A DNA stretch of 21,845 nt from an uncultured Ruminococcus sp. (GTDB taxonomy: Bacteria; Bacillota; Clostridia; Lachnospirales; Lachnospiraceae): assembly GCA_934359255.1 (NCBI GenBank), contig CAKRLG010000031.1, positions 1-21,845 on the forward strand, read 5' to 3'. The first letter of the stretch is position 1, and the number at the start of each line of letters is the position of its first letter. The position numbers were made by a program, and so were the translations under genes. Below are positions 1 through 7,645 of this stretch, one piece after another. The notes under the pieces are model-generated. The model was not told where the DNA came from. It worked only from the letters and a program-made list of their open reading frames with translations, and did not search any database.

Positions 1-1
1 T

Positions 2-73
2 GGCGCAGTAGCCAAGTGGTAAGGCAATGGTCTGCAACACCAGTATCCACCGGTTCAAATCCGGTCTGCGCCT
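2..73 (+). tRNA. tRNA-Cys (anticodon GCA)
   Basis: A complete cloverleaf can be drawn. The seven-base acceptor stem GGCGCAG (2-8) pairs perfectly with CTGCGCC (66-72). The D stem is GCC/GGC (11-13 with 23-25). The anticodon loop carries GCA at 34-36, which reads cysteine codons. The T arm is CCGG-TTCAAAT-CCGG. The discriminator base is U73, the known identity base of tRNA-Cys. CCA is not encoded. A terminator follows directly, so this is the last gene of its transcript. Confidence 0.97.
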
Positions 74-77
74 CTCA

Positions 78-115
78 AAAAGCTTTAGTTACAGATAACT
101 AAAGCTTTTCTTTTT
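78..115 (+). terminator. Intrinsic terminator after tRNA-Cys
   Basis: A perfect 14-bp stem (78-91 with 96-109) has a four-base CAGA loop. It is A-rich on the left and followed by a T-rich tail at 106-115. The A/T flanks are symmetrical, so it could also stop transcription from the other side. Confidence 0.9.
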
Positions 116-181
116 GCATTGCATGATAAAGACAAATCCTATACGCATTTCCATTCATGAAATAGATCCTTATAAAAAATT

Positions 182-210
182 TGAAACTTTTTTGAAAAAC
201 ATTCCGTCTA
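182..210 (+). promoter_or_regulatory. Probable ECF-type promoter (autoregulatory)
   Basis: TGAAAC at 182-187, followed by a T-run, and CGTCTA at 205-210 are separated by 17 bases. This matches the -35/-10 pattern of Firmicutes ECF sigma factors (TGAAAC about 16-17 nt from CGTC/CGTA). It lies about 35 bases before the ECF sigma gene. ECF factors commonly transcribe their own operon, so autoregulation is the natural inference. No good sigma-A promoter was seen here. Confidence 0.6.
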
Positions 211-243
211 ATCAATAGAAAGACGAAAAGAGGAGGTGACGCC

Positions 244-765
244 GTGACAGAGCATTTGGAATTGGTAAAAAGAGCGAAGAGCGGGGACGAGGAGGCATTT
301 ATCCGGTTGATGGAGTCGCAGTCGGACTGTATGTATAAGATGGCGAAAACCATTTTGAAAAATGAGGAAGATGTGGCAGATGCGATGGCGGAAACGGTTC
401 TGACTTGTTGGGAAAAGCTTACTACGTTGAAAAAGAACCGGTATGTAAAAACGTGGATCATACGGATATTATTGAATAAGTGTTATGATCTGCTGAGAAA
501 AAAAGAGCTGTTATGGACAGAAGATGCAGGGCTGGAAATGGGTGTGCGGGAAGATGGATATGGGAAGGCAGAATGGGAACAGGTGTTACAGACGCTGGAT
601 GAAAAGTATCGCCTGGTGATGCTTCTGTATTATGTGGAAGGGTTTAAGATACGTGAGATCAGTGAAATATTGGATATTCCGGCGGCAACGGTAAAGACCC
701 GACTGGTACGTGGGAGAAAACAGCTGGTGGATGAGATGAAGATGGAAAGGGGGAAGTCTTTATGA
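244..765 (+). CDS. ECF-family RNA polymerase sigma factor (sigma-70 family)
   Basis: This 173-aa protein has the size and layout of an extracytoplasmic-function sigma factor. Region 2 spans residues 5-85, with the acidic stretch EEDVADAMAE (41-50) and WIIRILLNKCYDLLRKK, the usual core- and -10-binding helices. Region 4 spans residues 112-162, with the helix-turn-helix IREISEILDIPAATVKTRL that reads the -35 element. Translation starts at GTG 244 behind AGGAGG at 231-236. The stop overlaps the next start by four bases (ATGA), so the two are translationally coupled. The partner is a DUF4179 membrane protein, a common arrangement in Clostridia in which the partner is the presumed anti-sigma. The inducing signal cannot be read from the sequence. 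Confidence 0.93.
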   Translation: MTEHLELVKRAKSGDEEAFIRLMESQSDCMYKMAKTILKNEEDVADAMAETVLTCWEKLTTLKKNRYVKTWIIRILLNKCYDLLRKKELLWTEDAGLEMGVREDGYGKAEWEQVLQTLDEKYRLVMLLYYVEGFKIREISEILDIPAATVKTRLVRGRKQLVDEMKMERGKSL

Positions 766-1883
766 CAGAATGGGAGAAAATAGAGGTTTTACAGAAAAAA
801 GCGGAAATACCGGAAACTGTCCGGGAGAAGATGCAGCTGGCATACGGACAGATCCGACAGGAGAAACGGATGCATGAAGAGAGAGAAGGGCAGAAAGAAG
901 AACGCAGAAAAACTGTAGTTTCGAAAAAGAAAGTTGCTATCATTCTGGTAGCGGCTACCCTTTCTCTGGCAACGGTATCTGTGGCAGCCGGGATATATCT
1001 CCGGTGGTCGGGTGGAATAAAAGAAAAGTTACAGCTGACAAAGGTGCAGGAAGAAGAACTGGAAGAAACAGGAGCGGCAGAATCGACAGGAGTATCCTGT
1101 ACCAGCCAGGGAATCACGATTACTGCGTTGCAGAGTATTACTGATCAGAATTTCAGTCATCTGGCGTTTTCGGTAAAAGGATACTCAGCAGAAACGAAAG
1201 AACAACCCGAATTTGAGCAGGTTATTGTGAAGGTAGATGGAAAAGAAGTGAATATTTCCGGAAGTTTCCGGAATTTCGGTGAAGGGGATGTGCAGGTCTA
1301 TCAGGAAGCAGATGGAACGATGGAATATCTCATGCAGATTGATGCGAATGAAAAAAACGGGCTGACAGGTAAGAAGATACAGGTAATCTTAGAAAATCTG
1401 GGTACGGTAAATAAACAGGCAGAATTTGTTTCGGATGTGAAAGGAACCTGGACGCTGGACTGGAAACTTGCAGGCACGGAAAAAGAGGAAGGATTGCCGG
1501 TCAACCAGACGATCGGAGATACGGATATGGTTGTAAAGTCCATCGAGGGTACGCCGTTGTCGTTGACGATCCATTATGATATGCCGAGAAAGAAGGTTAC
1601 CAAACAAGCGTATGGCGATGATGGGGTGACTACCTGGGAAACATATGAAGAGCCGTGGTTTCTGTATGGATTTCGTATGGAAGACGGAACTGTCCGGCAA
1701 ATGATTTTCCAGTCGCAGGAGCAGGGATATGATGATGAGACAACGGAAGCCTACACAGTGAAATATGCAACGGATCAGATTGTAGACGTGGAGCAGATTA
1801 ACAGCTTGCTGTATGTAAAACCTGGTGGAAATCTACAGGAACCGGAGGGGAATGAACTTGTTGAGGTGAAACTTCCGGAGTGA
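762..1883 (+). CDS. DUF4179 domain protein, probable membrane-anchored anti-sigma factor
   Basis: A 373-aa protein with a short charged cytoplasmic part (residues 1-56), one hydrophobic membrane segment at about 57-80, and a large extracellular beta-rich part. This is the architecture of DUF4179 proteins encoded beside ECF sigma factors. The N-terminal helix-rich part would hold the sigma factor at the membrane, and the outer part would sense the envelope state. The start overlaps the sigma gene stop (ATGA, 762-765). No cysteine/histidine zinc anti-sigma motif is seen in the N-terminal part, so it is not a ZAS-type factor. The anti-sigma role is inferred from position and topology; the domain call rests on resemblance. 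Confidence 0.82.
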   Translation: MTEWEKIEVLQKKAEIPETVREKMQLAYGQIRQEKRMHEEREGQKEERRKTVVSKKKVAIILVAATLSLATVSVAAGIYLRWSGGIKEKLQLTKVQEEELEETGAAESTGVSCTSQGITITALQSITDQNFSHLAFSVKGYSAETKEQPEFEQVIVKVDGKEVNISGSFRNFGEGDVQVYQEADGTMEYLMQIDANEKNGLTGKKIQVILENLGTVNKQAEFVSDVKGTWTLDWKLAGTEKEEGLPVNQTIGDTDMVVKSIEGTPLSLTIHYDMPRKKVTKQAYGDDGVTTWETYEEPWFLYGFRMEDGTVRQMIFQSQEQGYDDETTEAYTVKYATDQIVDVEQINSLLYVKPGGNLQEPEGNELVEVKLPE

Positions 1884-1886
1884 TTT

Positions 1887-1970
1887 GCGCAAGCAACGAG
1901 CCAAGGTTCATGCCGGCATGAGAACCTGGTGGCTGTTGCGATAACGTGTAAAATTTGCGAGGCGTGTTAC
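1887..1970 (+). repeat. Dispersed hairpin repeat, copy A
   Basis: This stretch shares a core with 7494-7585: AGCAACGAGCCAAGGT, then CATGC, GCATGAGA and CTG..GCGA. The core folds: GCAACGAGCC pairs with GGCTGTTGC, and an inner stem encloses the CATGC-GCATG palindrome. It lies between the DUF4179 stop and its terminator. The strand is nominal. No transposase or target duplication is visible. Confidence 0.7.
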
Positions 1971-1995
1971 TCAGCAAGAAATAGTCAGTAAAAAG

Positions 1996-2040
1996 GTGGC
2001 AGATTCCGTCAGAAAAGATTGAATCTGCCACTTCTTTTTT
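1996..2040 (+). terminator. Intrinsic terminator of the sigma/DUF4179 operon
   Basis: A perfect 11-bp stem GTGGCAGATTC/GAATCTGCCAC (1996-2006 with 2021-2031) has a 14-base loop and is followed by TTCTTTTTT. Confidence 0.92.
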
Positions 2041-2059
2041 GTACACTATAGTATAGACG

Positions 2060-2083
2060 GACAGCGTATGGGGGTATGCTGTC
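2060..2083. promoter_or_regulatory. Inverted repeat upstream of fucosidase genes, possible operator
   Basis: GACAGCGTA (2060-2068) and TATGCTGTC (2075-2083) form an imperfect dyad around a G-rich centre, about 80 bases before the GH29 gene. It has no T-tail, so it is not an obvious terminator. It could be a binding site for a sugar-responsive regulator. No convincing sigma-A promoter was found in 2041-2150. Confidence 0.3.
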
Positions 2084-2162
2084 GGAGAGCAACTGTGAAG
2101 TTATGGAGCAGTTGAAACTGAGAAAGTATAAGAAAATAAGTAGTATATGAATGGAGAAGAAA

Positions 2163-3545
2163 ATGGGAAAAGAAGCAGAACAGAAACAGGAAATTGTGAA
2201 TCAGGGGGTTCATACATACAGCCAGGAGGACTCCTATGTCTGGCCGCAGGAGCCTGTTTTACGGGAACAGCTGGAGTGGTTTCAGGATCAGAAGCTGGCG
2301 TTAATGGTGCATTGGGGAGTGTATAATCAGCTGGGCATGGTAGCGAGCTGGGCACTCAGCGATGAGGATGCGGAGTGGTCCAGAAAGATGGTGGACTGGA
2401 CGGATGACGGGGAGCTTTTTAAGAGGCAGTACCGAGCATTAAACCGTGCCTTTGATCCGGTGGCTTTTCAGCCGGAGGAATGGGCGAAGATGGCAAAGGA
2501 ATGTGGGTTCCGGTATCTGATTCTGACCACGAAACATCATGACGGATTCTGTCTGTGGGATACGGCATATACAGAATACAAGACCACGGCGGAGGACTGT
2601 CCGTTTCACACGCATCGATATGCGGATATCGTCCGTGCCATGTTTGATGCGTTTCGAAATGAGGGACTGGGGATCGGAGCGTATTTTTCCAAGGCGGACT
2701 GGCACTGTCCGGATTACTGGGAAAAAGAAAAGGCACTTACAGGTAAAACCACCAGAAATCCTACCTATGATCCAAAAGAGAATCCGGAAGCCTGGGAGCG
2801 GTTCCGGGCATTTACCAGGGATCAGATTCTGGAACTTGGAAAGCAGTACGGAAAACTGGATATCCTTTGGTTTGATGCCGGATGGGTAGCCGCGTCAAAC
2901 GGACAGAATATCCGACTGGGAGAGATCGTGGAGGAAGTGCGAAAAACGCAGCCCTGGGTGCTGGCAGTAGACCGGACGGTGGGCGGTGCTTATGAAAATT
3001 ATGTCACACCGGAGATGTGTGTGCCGGAAAAACCGTTGCGCGTGCCCTGGGAGAGCTGTCTGACTCTGGGAGATGATTTCAATTATGCATATGGAGATCA
3101 TTACAAATCGCCGCGTGAACTGGTCAATCTTCTGGTCAATATTGTGGCAAAGGGCGGTAATATGGCGTTAAATGTAAGCCCGCAGCCGGACGGCAGGATC
3201 CCGGTGGAAGCATGGGAGAGCCTGCGGGGACTGGGAGTGTGGATGCAGACATACGGGGAAGCTATTTACGGAACACGGATCTGCGCGCCGTATCAGAGCG
3301 GAAATCTGGCATTTACGCAAAAAGGCGATACCGTCTATGTGATCCGGCTATATCCGGAGGAAGGGGAAGCAGTAGAAGAAGAACTTCTGATTCCTTATCA
3401 TGGAAAAATCCGTGGGATTTCCATGGTAGATACGAAGAAAGAGGTTGACTGGAAGATGACGGAGGAAGGAATCCGGGTGGTGGTTCCCAAAGAGTACCGC
3501 GAAGGGAATACGCCAATTGCGATTGTATGGAAGATAGAACGGTAA
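2163..3545 (+). CDS. Alpha-L-fucosidase, glycoside hydrolase family 29
   Basis: This 460-aa enzyme should hydrolyse alpha-linked L-fucose from glycans with retention of configuration. GH29 hallmarks are visible: HWGVYNQLGMVASW near residue 50, TTKHHDGFCLWDT at 122-134, and LDILWFDAGW, whose Asp (D238) sits where the family's catalytic nucleophile lies. ALNVSPQPDGRIP, typical of the end of the catalytic domain, follows. A short beta domain closes the protein. There is no signal peptide, so it acts in the cytoplasm. ATG 2163 is chosen because GGAG at 2153-2156 is well spaced from it; an in-frame ATG at 2151 lacks a ribosome-binding site. A GH95 fucosidase follows after about 100 bases, probably in the same transcript. 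The linkage preference cannot be read from the sequence. Confidence 0.92.
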   Translation: MGKEAEQKQEIVNQGVHTYSQEDSYVWPQEPVLREQLEWFQDQKLALMVHWGVYNQLGMVASWALSDEDAEWSRKMVDWTDDGELFKRQYRALNRAFDPVAFQPEEWAKMAKECGFRYLILTTKHHDGFCLWDTAYTEYKTTAEDCPFHTHRYADIVRAMFDAFRNEGLGIGAYFSKADWHCPDYWEKEKALTGKTTRNPTYDPKENPEAWERFRAFTRDQILELGKQYGKLDILWFDAGWVAASNGQNIRLGEIVEEVRKTQPWVLAVDRTVGGAYENYVTPEMCVPEKPLRVPWESCLTLGDDFNYAYGDHYKSPRELVNLLVNIVAKGGNMALNVSPQPDGRIPVEAWESLRGLGVWMQTYGEAIYGTRICAPYQSGNLAFTQKGDTVYVIRLYPEEGEAVEEELLIPYHGKIRGISMVDTKKEVDWKMTEEGIRVVVPKEYREGNTPIAIVWKIER

Positions 3546-3650
3546 TAAAAAGTATCATCTGAGGTCATGTGAAATCAGATAAAAACGGGTTAGGAAGAAA
3601 GTAGCAGATAACAGGAAAAAATAAGAAGTTGAAAAATGGGTGGGAAAAGC

Positions 3651-5957
3651 ATGAAAATGATATTTGAAACGCCTGCAGCTTTCTGGCAGGAGGCATTTCC
3701 GCTGGGAAATGGCCGGATTGGTGCACTGATGTTTGGAGATGGAGGGGCAGAGACACTTTGTCTGAATGAAGATACTCTATGGTCTGGTTATCCGGGGGAT
3801 GCGCGCACCGGCATGGGGTATGAGGATATTAAAAAAGCAGAAGGGTATGCAAAAGAGGGGAAGTATCTTCAGGCTGCACAGGTGCTGAACAGGGCACAGG
3901 AGACGGCAGAAGATGTAGAGATGTATGAGCCTTTCGGCACGATTCGGCTCCGGTTTGACGGAGAACGGAAAATTACGGACTACTACAGAGAACTGGATCT
4001 TGAGACGGCAACTGCCCGGGTGACATATCAAAATCATGGGAAGTCTTATGAACACTGTTGCTTTTGCAGCGCTCCGGCACAGGTTCTGGTGTATCAGATC
4101 CGGGCAGAGGAAGCATTTACCATAGCGGTTACGGCAGATGGCGGATTTCTTACGGGAAACAGCTGGGACGGCAAGGTATGGAAACTGCAGGGACAGATGC
4201 CGGGGAAAAGTAAGATTCCTGTGGGAGCGAAGGAAGGAGATGGAAGCGAGTTTGTTTTTTCAGAAAATCCACAGGAAAAAGGGATGCCATATGAGGGCTG
4301 GTGTCTGTTTGAGACGAAAGACGGAGAAATCGTCCCGACAGAAACGGGAATTCGATGCGTCAATGTCCATGAAGTTACCCTTCGAATCCTGATTCGTTCC
4401 GGTTTTGCAGGTGTTTCCAGACATCCGTATATGCAAGGAAATGATCCGGCAAAACTTTTGCTTCAGGATCAGAAAAGCGCCGGAATGTCGGTAGAAGAGT
4501 TGTGGAAGGAACATATTCGAGAGTATCAGCAGTATTTTCAGAGAGTGAAACTGACGCTTGGAGATGGCAGCAGAGACGGAATGGATCTTTCGAAACGGCT
4601 GGAACAGTATAAAAAAGACGGCGAGGATCCGGGACTGGAGCAGCTGTTGTTTGACTATGGGCGGTATCTGTTGATTTCCTGTTCGCGGCCGGGGACACAG
4701 GCGGCAAATCTGCAGGGAATCTGGAACTGCGATCGGATCCCGGCCTGGAAGAGCGATTATACGGTAAATATTAATACAGAGATGAACTACTGGATGACCG
4801 GTCTCTGTAATCTTCATGAACTGGCGGAGCCGCTGGTGCGGATGAATCGGGAACTGCTGGAAAATGCGAAGGAGACGGCACAGAAGTATTTTCACTGTGA
4901 AGGTGCGGCGTGTTTTCACAACGTGGATCTGTGGAGAAAGACATCGCCGGCTGCAGGACTGGCAAACTGGGCGTTCTGGCCGTTTGGCGGGGCGTGGATG
5001 TGCCGGAATCTCTATGAGGAATATCTGTTTACGCAGGACAGAGAATATTTGCAGGAAATTTTCCCGGTGCTGGAGGAACATGCCAGATTTTGCAGCGGGA
5101 TGTTGCAGAAGACTGACCGGGGACTGGCAGTGGTTCCGGCGACATCGCCGGAAAACTGCTTTCTGGATCAGGGAGAAGCGGTGCCGGTGGCACTGTATAC
5201 AGAAAATACGCTGGCAATTATTCGAAATCTGTTTCGGGATTATCTGGAAGCATGTGAAGTATTGAAAAAAGAGGGTGCTCTTTCAGGAACGATTCGAGAA
5301 CAGCTTCCTGCGATCGTACCGACACAGCTGGGAAGTGACGGAAGGATTCTGGAGTGGAATGAGGAATTCACGGAGGTGGAAGTAGAACACAGACATCTAT
5401 CTCACCTGTATGAATTTCACCCGGGGCGGGGAATTACGAAAGAGACGCCGGAACTTCTGGAAGGGGTGAAAAAAAGTCTGCTTGTCCGGGGCGATGAGGG
5501 AACCGGATGGAGTCTTGCGTGGAAGATTCTGATGTGGGCGAGAATGGAAGACGGCGCGCATGCGGCAAAACAGGTGGCGCAGATGTTGCAGGTTCGAGAT
5601 CCGTTTGCAGAGATGTCTGTCCAGGGTGGTGGTGTATACCCGAACCTGTTCTGTGCACATCCACCGTTTCAGATTGATGGAAATCTTGGATTTTCCGCGG
5701 GAATCGCAGAGATGCTGCTGCAAAGCCACGGAAATGAAATTGTGATCCTTCCGGCGGTATCGCCGAAGTGGAAACGCGGCTCTGTGAAGGGGCTGATCGC
5801 ACGGGGTGCGATTGTGGTAGATATCGAGTGGAAGGAAGATTGTGTAACCTGCTGGCTGACGAGCAAAACAGACCAGGAAGTCCGGGTGCGTGTGAAAATG
5901 CAGGAGAGAAAAACCGTGTTTCTGAAAGCAGGGGAGAGTGTGCAGCTGGATAACTGA
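3651..5957 (+). CDS. Alpha-L-fucosidase, glycoside hydrolase family 95
   Basis: A 768-aa inverting fucosidase; GH95 enzymes classically act on Fuc-alpha-1,2-Gal ends such as 2'-fucosyllactose or H-antigen glycans. The N-terminal beta domain opens with [14 protein letters not shown] and LNEDTLWSG. The (alpha/alpha)6 catalytic region carries NLQGIWN (353-359), NINTEMNYW (373-381), SPE with E501, and [11 protein letters not shown] with D676. By motif alignment with the Bifidobacterium enzyme AfcA, E501 should be the general acid, and D676 with nearby Asn residues the base system. No signal peptide is present. ATG 3651 has a G-rich ribosome-binding site (GGTGGGA) and begins at the usual domain start; ATG 3636 is an in-frame alternative. 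It pairs with the upstream GH29 to broaden linkage coverage. No transporter or lyase genes are adjacent. Confidence 0.93.
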   Translation: MKMIFETPAAFWQEAFPLGNGRIGALMFGDGGAETLCLNEDTLWSGYPGDARTGMGYEDIKKAEGYAKEGKYLQAAQVLNRAQETAEDVEMYEPFGTIRLRFDGERKITDYYRELDLETATARVTYQNHGKSYEHCCFCSAPAQVLVYQIRAEEAFTIAVTADGGFLTGNSWDGKVWKLQGQMPGKSKIPVGAKEGDGSEFVFSENPQEKGMPYEGWCLFETKDGEIVPTETGIRCVNVHEVTLRILIRSGFAGVSRHPYMQGNDPAKLLLQDQKSAGMSVEELWKEHIREYQQYFQRVKLTLGDGSRDGMDLSKRLEQYKKDGEDPGLEQLLFDYGRYLLISCSRPGTQAANLQGIWNCDRIPAWKSDYTVNINTEMNYWMTGLCNLHELAEPLVRMNRELLENAKETAQKYFHCEGAACFHNVDLWRKTSPAAGLANWAFWPFGGAWMCRNLYEEYLFTQDREYLQEIFPVLEEHARFCSGMLQKTDRGLAVVPATSPENCFLDQGEAVPVALYTENTLAIIRNLFRDYLEACEVLKKEGALSGTIREQLPAIVPTQLGSDGRILEWNEEFTEVEVEHRHLSHLYEFHPGRGITKETPELLEGVKKSLLVRGDEGTGWSLAWKILMWARMEDGAHAAKQVAQMLQVRDPFAEMSVQGGGVYPNLFCAHPPFQIDGNLGFSAGIAEMLLQSHGNEIVILPAVSPKWKRGSVKGLIARGAIVVDIEWKEDCVTCWLTSKTDQEVRVRVKMQERKTVFLKAGESVQLDN

Positions 5958-6078
5958 TTATATGTAAAGATATCCTGCGGTCGAAAGCAGCGATTTGATT
6001 TATGTGCAAAAGTATTTCTGGCAGTTTGCGGAAAAAATGTGATGAACAAAAAGAAATAAGAAATGTGGTTTATGAAAA

Positions 6079-6135
6079 ATCAGCCGGCATATGTTTCAGA
6101 GTTTTATGGAATCATATGCCGGCTGATGGTTTATT
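6079..6135. terminator. Bidirectional terminator between convergent genes
   Basis: A perfect 15-bp inverted repeat (6079-6093 with 6113-6127, sequence ATCAGCCGGCATATG) encloses a 19-base loop. It is preceded by an A-rich run and followed by GGTTTATTTAATT. It lies between the plus-strand GH95 gene and the minus-strand AIM24 gene, which run toward each other. The rest of 5958-6243 shows no gene. Confidence 0.85.
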
Positions 6136-6243
6136 TAATTGAAAGCAAGTCAAGGTCTGTATTTACACCAGACAATTATTGTGATAACAGGCAGGGAGGC
6201 GCCGGGTTACAACAGGAATTGTCTGGCGAATCAATTCTGCGGG

Positions 6244-6924
6244 TTAAGACTTTGACGGAATAAACGGTGCGATCGCTCCTGCTACATTCGAGATCGGCAT
6301 GGTCTGGAGCCATATATGCCCCGGGCCGGTGATGACGGTGTTGAAGATGCCCTCCCCGCCAAAAAGCATATTTTTCACACCGGGAACGGTCTGGATATCC
6401 ATGGAGCAGGTGCCTTCCATAGCAGCCAGATAGCCGGTATCCACGATGATCTGCTGGCCGGGCTGCAGGTCGTATTCGACAACATGGCCGTCAAATTCCA
6501 GGAATACCATCCCTTCTCCGGCAAGACGCTGCATGATAAATCCCTCGCCGCCGAAGAGTCCGGAACCGAAGCGTTTCTGGAAGAAAACAGAAAGGTTTAC
6601 CCCGGATTCGGAAGCCAGGAAACCGGACTTCTGTACGATCAGTTCCCGCCCGGGGGAAATCTGATAAGGAAGAATACTTCCCGGGAAGCAGGAGGCAAAA
6701 GCAATCATGCCGGGACCGCCCTGGGCGGTGTAGATATTCTGAAACATGGATTCACCGGAAAACATTCGTCCGAAAGCCTTTCCGATGCCGCCGTTGGTAG
6801 AAGTCGCCATGTGCATGTTCGGAGACATCCAGCTCATAGCTCCTTTTTCTGTGATCATTTTTTCACCGCCGTCCAGATAACAGATAACAACGGGCAAGGT
6901 GTCGCCTTGAATTTCATAACGCAT
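6244..6924 (-). CDS. AIM24 / TIGR00266 family protein
   Basis: A 226-aa protein of the AIM24 (TIGR00266) family, whose bacterial members have no settled function. Visible family features are the N-terminal MRYEIQGDTLPVVICYLDGGEKMITEKGAMSWM, repeated glycine-rich beta-strand segments (FGSGLFGGEGFIMQRLAGEG, then NMLFGGEGIFNTVITGPG) and a closing hydrophobic/proline tail. These fit a beta-sandwich made of two related halves. There is no signal peptide or membrane segment. The start is well supported: AGGAGG (complement of 6933-6938) precedes the ATG by eight bases. It is a single-gene unit, divergent from the trp operon and convergent with the fucosidases. Length and motifs match intact family members. 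Confidence 0.9.
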   Translation of the reverse strand: MRYEIQGDTLPVVICYLDGGEKMITEKGAMSWMSPNMHMATSTNGGIGKAFGRMFSGESMFQNIYTAQGGPGMIAFASCFPGSILPYQISPGRELIVQKSGFLASESGVNLSVFFQKRFGSGLFGGEGFIMQRLAGEGMVFLEFDGHVVEYDLQPGQQIIVDTGYLAAMEGTCSMDIQTVPGVKNMLFGGEGIFNTVITGPGHIWLQTMPISNVAGAIAPFIPSKS

Positions 6925-7151
6925 AGTAGGTACCTCCTGTATAGAAAATTTGCAGCTGTTCGGTTATGAGCAAGCAGCGAAGCGGATTGCGAATATCCGC
7001 TTTAATGAGTTCCGGAGTTTCTTTTGACAACCTGCCTGAAACAGTGGAAATCATGATTATGATGATACTTCTACAGGTATTATATCAAAACAGACAGCAG
7101 GAAGATATGGAATTAAGAAAAATGTAAACAAAAAAATTTTGAAAAAAGTGT
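6925..7151. other. Intergenic region between AIM24 gene and trp promoter
   Basis: No gene is seen. A small hairpin, AAGCGGAT/ATCCGCTT (6980-6987 with 6995-7002), is present. Its context (AGCAAGCAGCGAAGCGGATTG) suggests another short interspersed element rather than a terminator, because the T-run is only three bases. The 3' part becomes AT-rich up to the trp promoter. Confidence 0.5.
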
Positions 7152-7180
7152 TTGACAAATAAATATATATGTGGTAATTT
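7152..7180 (+). promoter_or_regulatory. Sigma-A promoter of the trp operon
   Basis: A perfect -35 TTGACA (7152-7157) is followed after exactly 17 bases by TAATTT (7175-7180), a weak -10. The spacer and surroundings are AT-rich. Transcription would begin near 7187, just ahead of the T-box leader. Confidence 0.75.
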
Positions 7181-7204
7181 ATAGAAAAAAGTTTAGCATA
7201 GTAA

Positions 7205-7493
7205 ACCGTTGAAGCGGAGATCAAAGCAGTTATGCGCGCACAGAGAGTCCGGGAGGGTGAGAGCCGGGTGGAGATGCAGGTTGCCAAATGGACCGCTGAG
7301 GGCGCAGTGAACAGTCATTATTTCGAATCGGCTCAGTATTCTGCGACGTAAGGCATACGTCAGTTGCCGGGAATATGCAGGTATTCCGCAAAGCGCACAG
7401 TGCAAACTGTGAAACAAGGTGGTACCGCGGGTAGTTTATCATACGCTCGTCCTTGACAGAAGAATAAATTTCTGTCGGGGGCGGGCGTTTTTT
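7205..7493 (+). promoter_or_regulatory. T-box leader, tryptophan specific
   Basis: This leader senses uncharged tRNA-Trp and controls read-through into trpE. The T-box core AAGGTGGTACCGCG lies at about 7416-7429. Its GGTGG would pair with the tRNA acceptor end to form the antiterminator. Upstream is a long Stem I region with a specifier loop; TGG at 7289-7291, followed by ACC, is the tryptophan codon expected for this operon. The competing terminator is at 7443-7493. The order Stem I, T-box, terminator, amino-acid gene is classic for Firmicutes. The specifier was located by eye, without a folding calculation. Confidence 0.93.
7443..7493 (+). terminator. T-box regulated terminator
   Basis: ACGCTCGTCC (7443-7452) pairs, with G-U pairs, with GGGCGGGCGT at about 7479-7488. 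The inner stem GACAGAA/TTCTGTC extends it. A run of six T ends at 7493. This is the attenuator that the T-box antiterminator would disrupt. Confidence 0.88.
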
Positions 7494-7585
7494 CGCGAGC
7501 AACGAGCCAAGGTCCATGCTTGCATGAGACTTTGGCGACTGCCGCGAAATGTCCGGAACTCGCAAAGCGAGTTTTGGACATCGCG
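7494..7585 (+). repeat. Dispersed hairpin repeat, copy B, in the trp leader
   Basis: This shares the core of copy A at 1887-1970 (AGCAACGAGCCAAGGT, CATGC, GCATGAGA, CTG..GCGA). It adds a second strong hairpin: ATGTCC-GGAACTCGC pairs with GCGAGTT-TTGGACAT around a short loop. It lies exactly between the T-box terminator and the trpE ribosome-binding site, so it is part of every full-length trp mRNA. Confidence 0.72.
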
Positions 7586-7645
7586 TTGTGACATGCCAGG
7601 ACAGAAAAAAGGGAAAGACAGGAAAGATTTATAGGAGGTGCCCGA

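Noticed and set aside
4260..5081. 273-codon open frame on the minus strand
   Set aside because: It is the antisense shadow of the GH95 gene, is rich in Cys/His/Arg/Pro, has no ribosome-binding site and resembles no family.
7230..7565. 111-codon minus-strand frame containing SHASMDLGSLLA
   Set aside because: It arises from reading the T-box and the dispersed repeat backwards; the similar frame at 1798-2046 (SHAGMNLGSLLA) comes from the other repeat copy. No start signal is seen.
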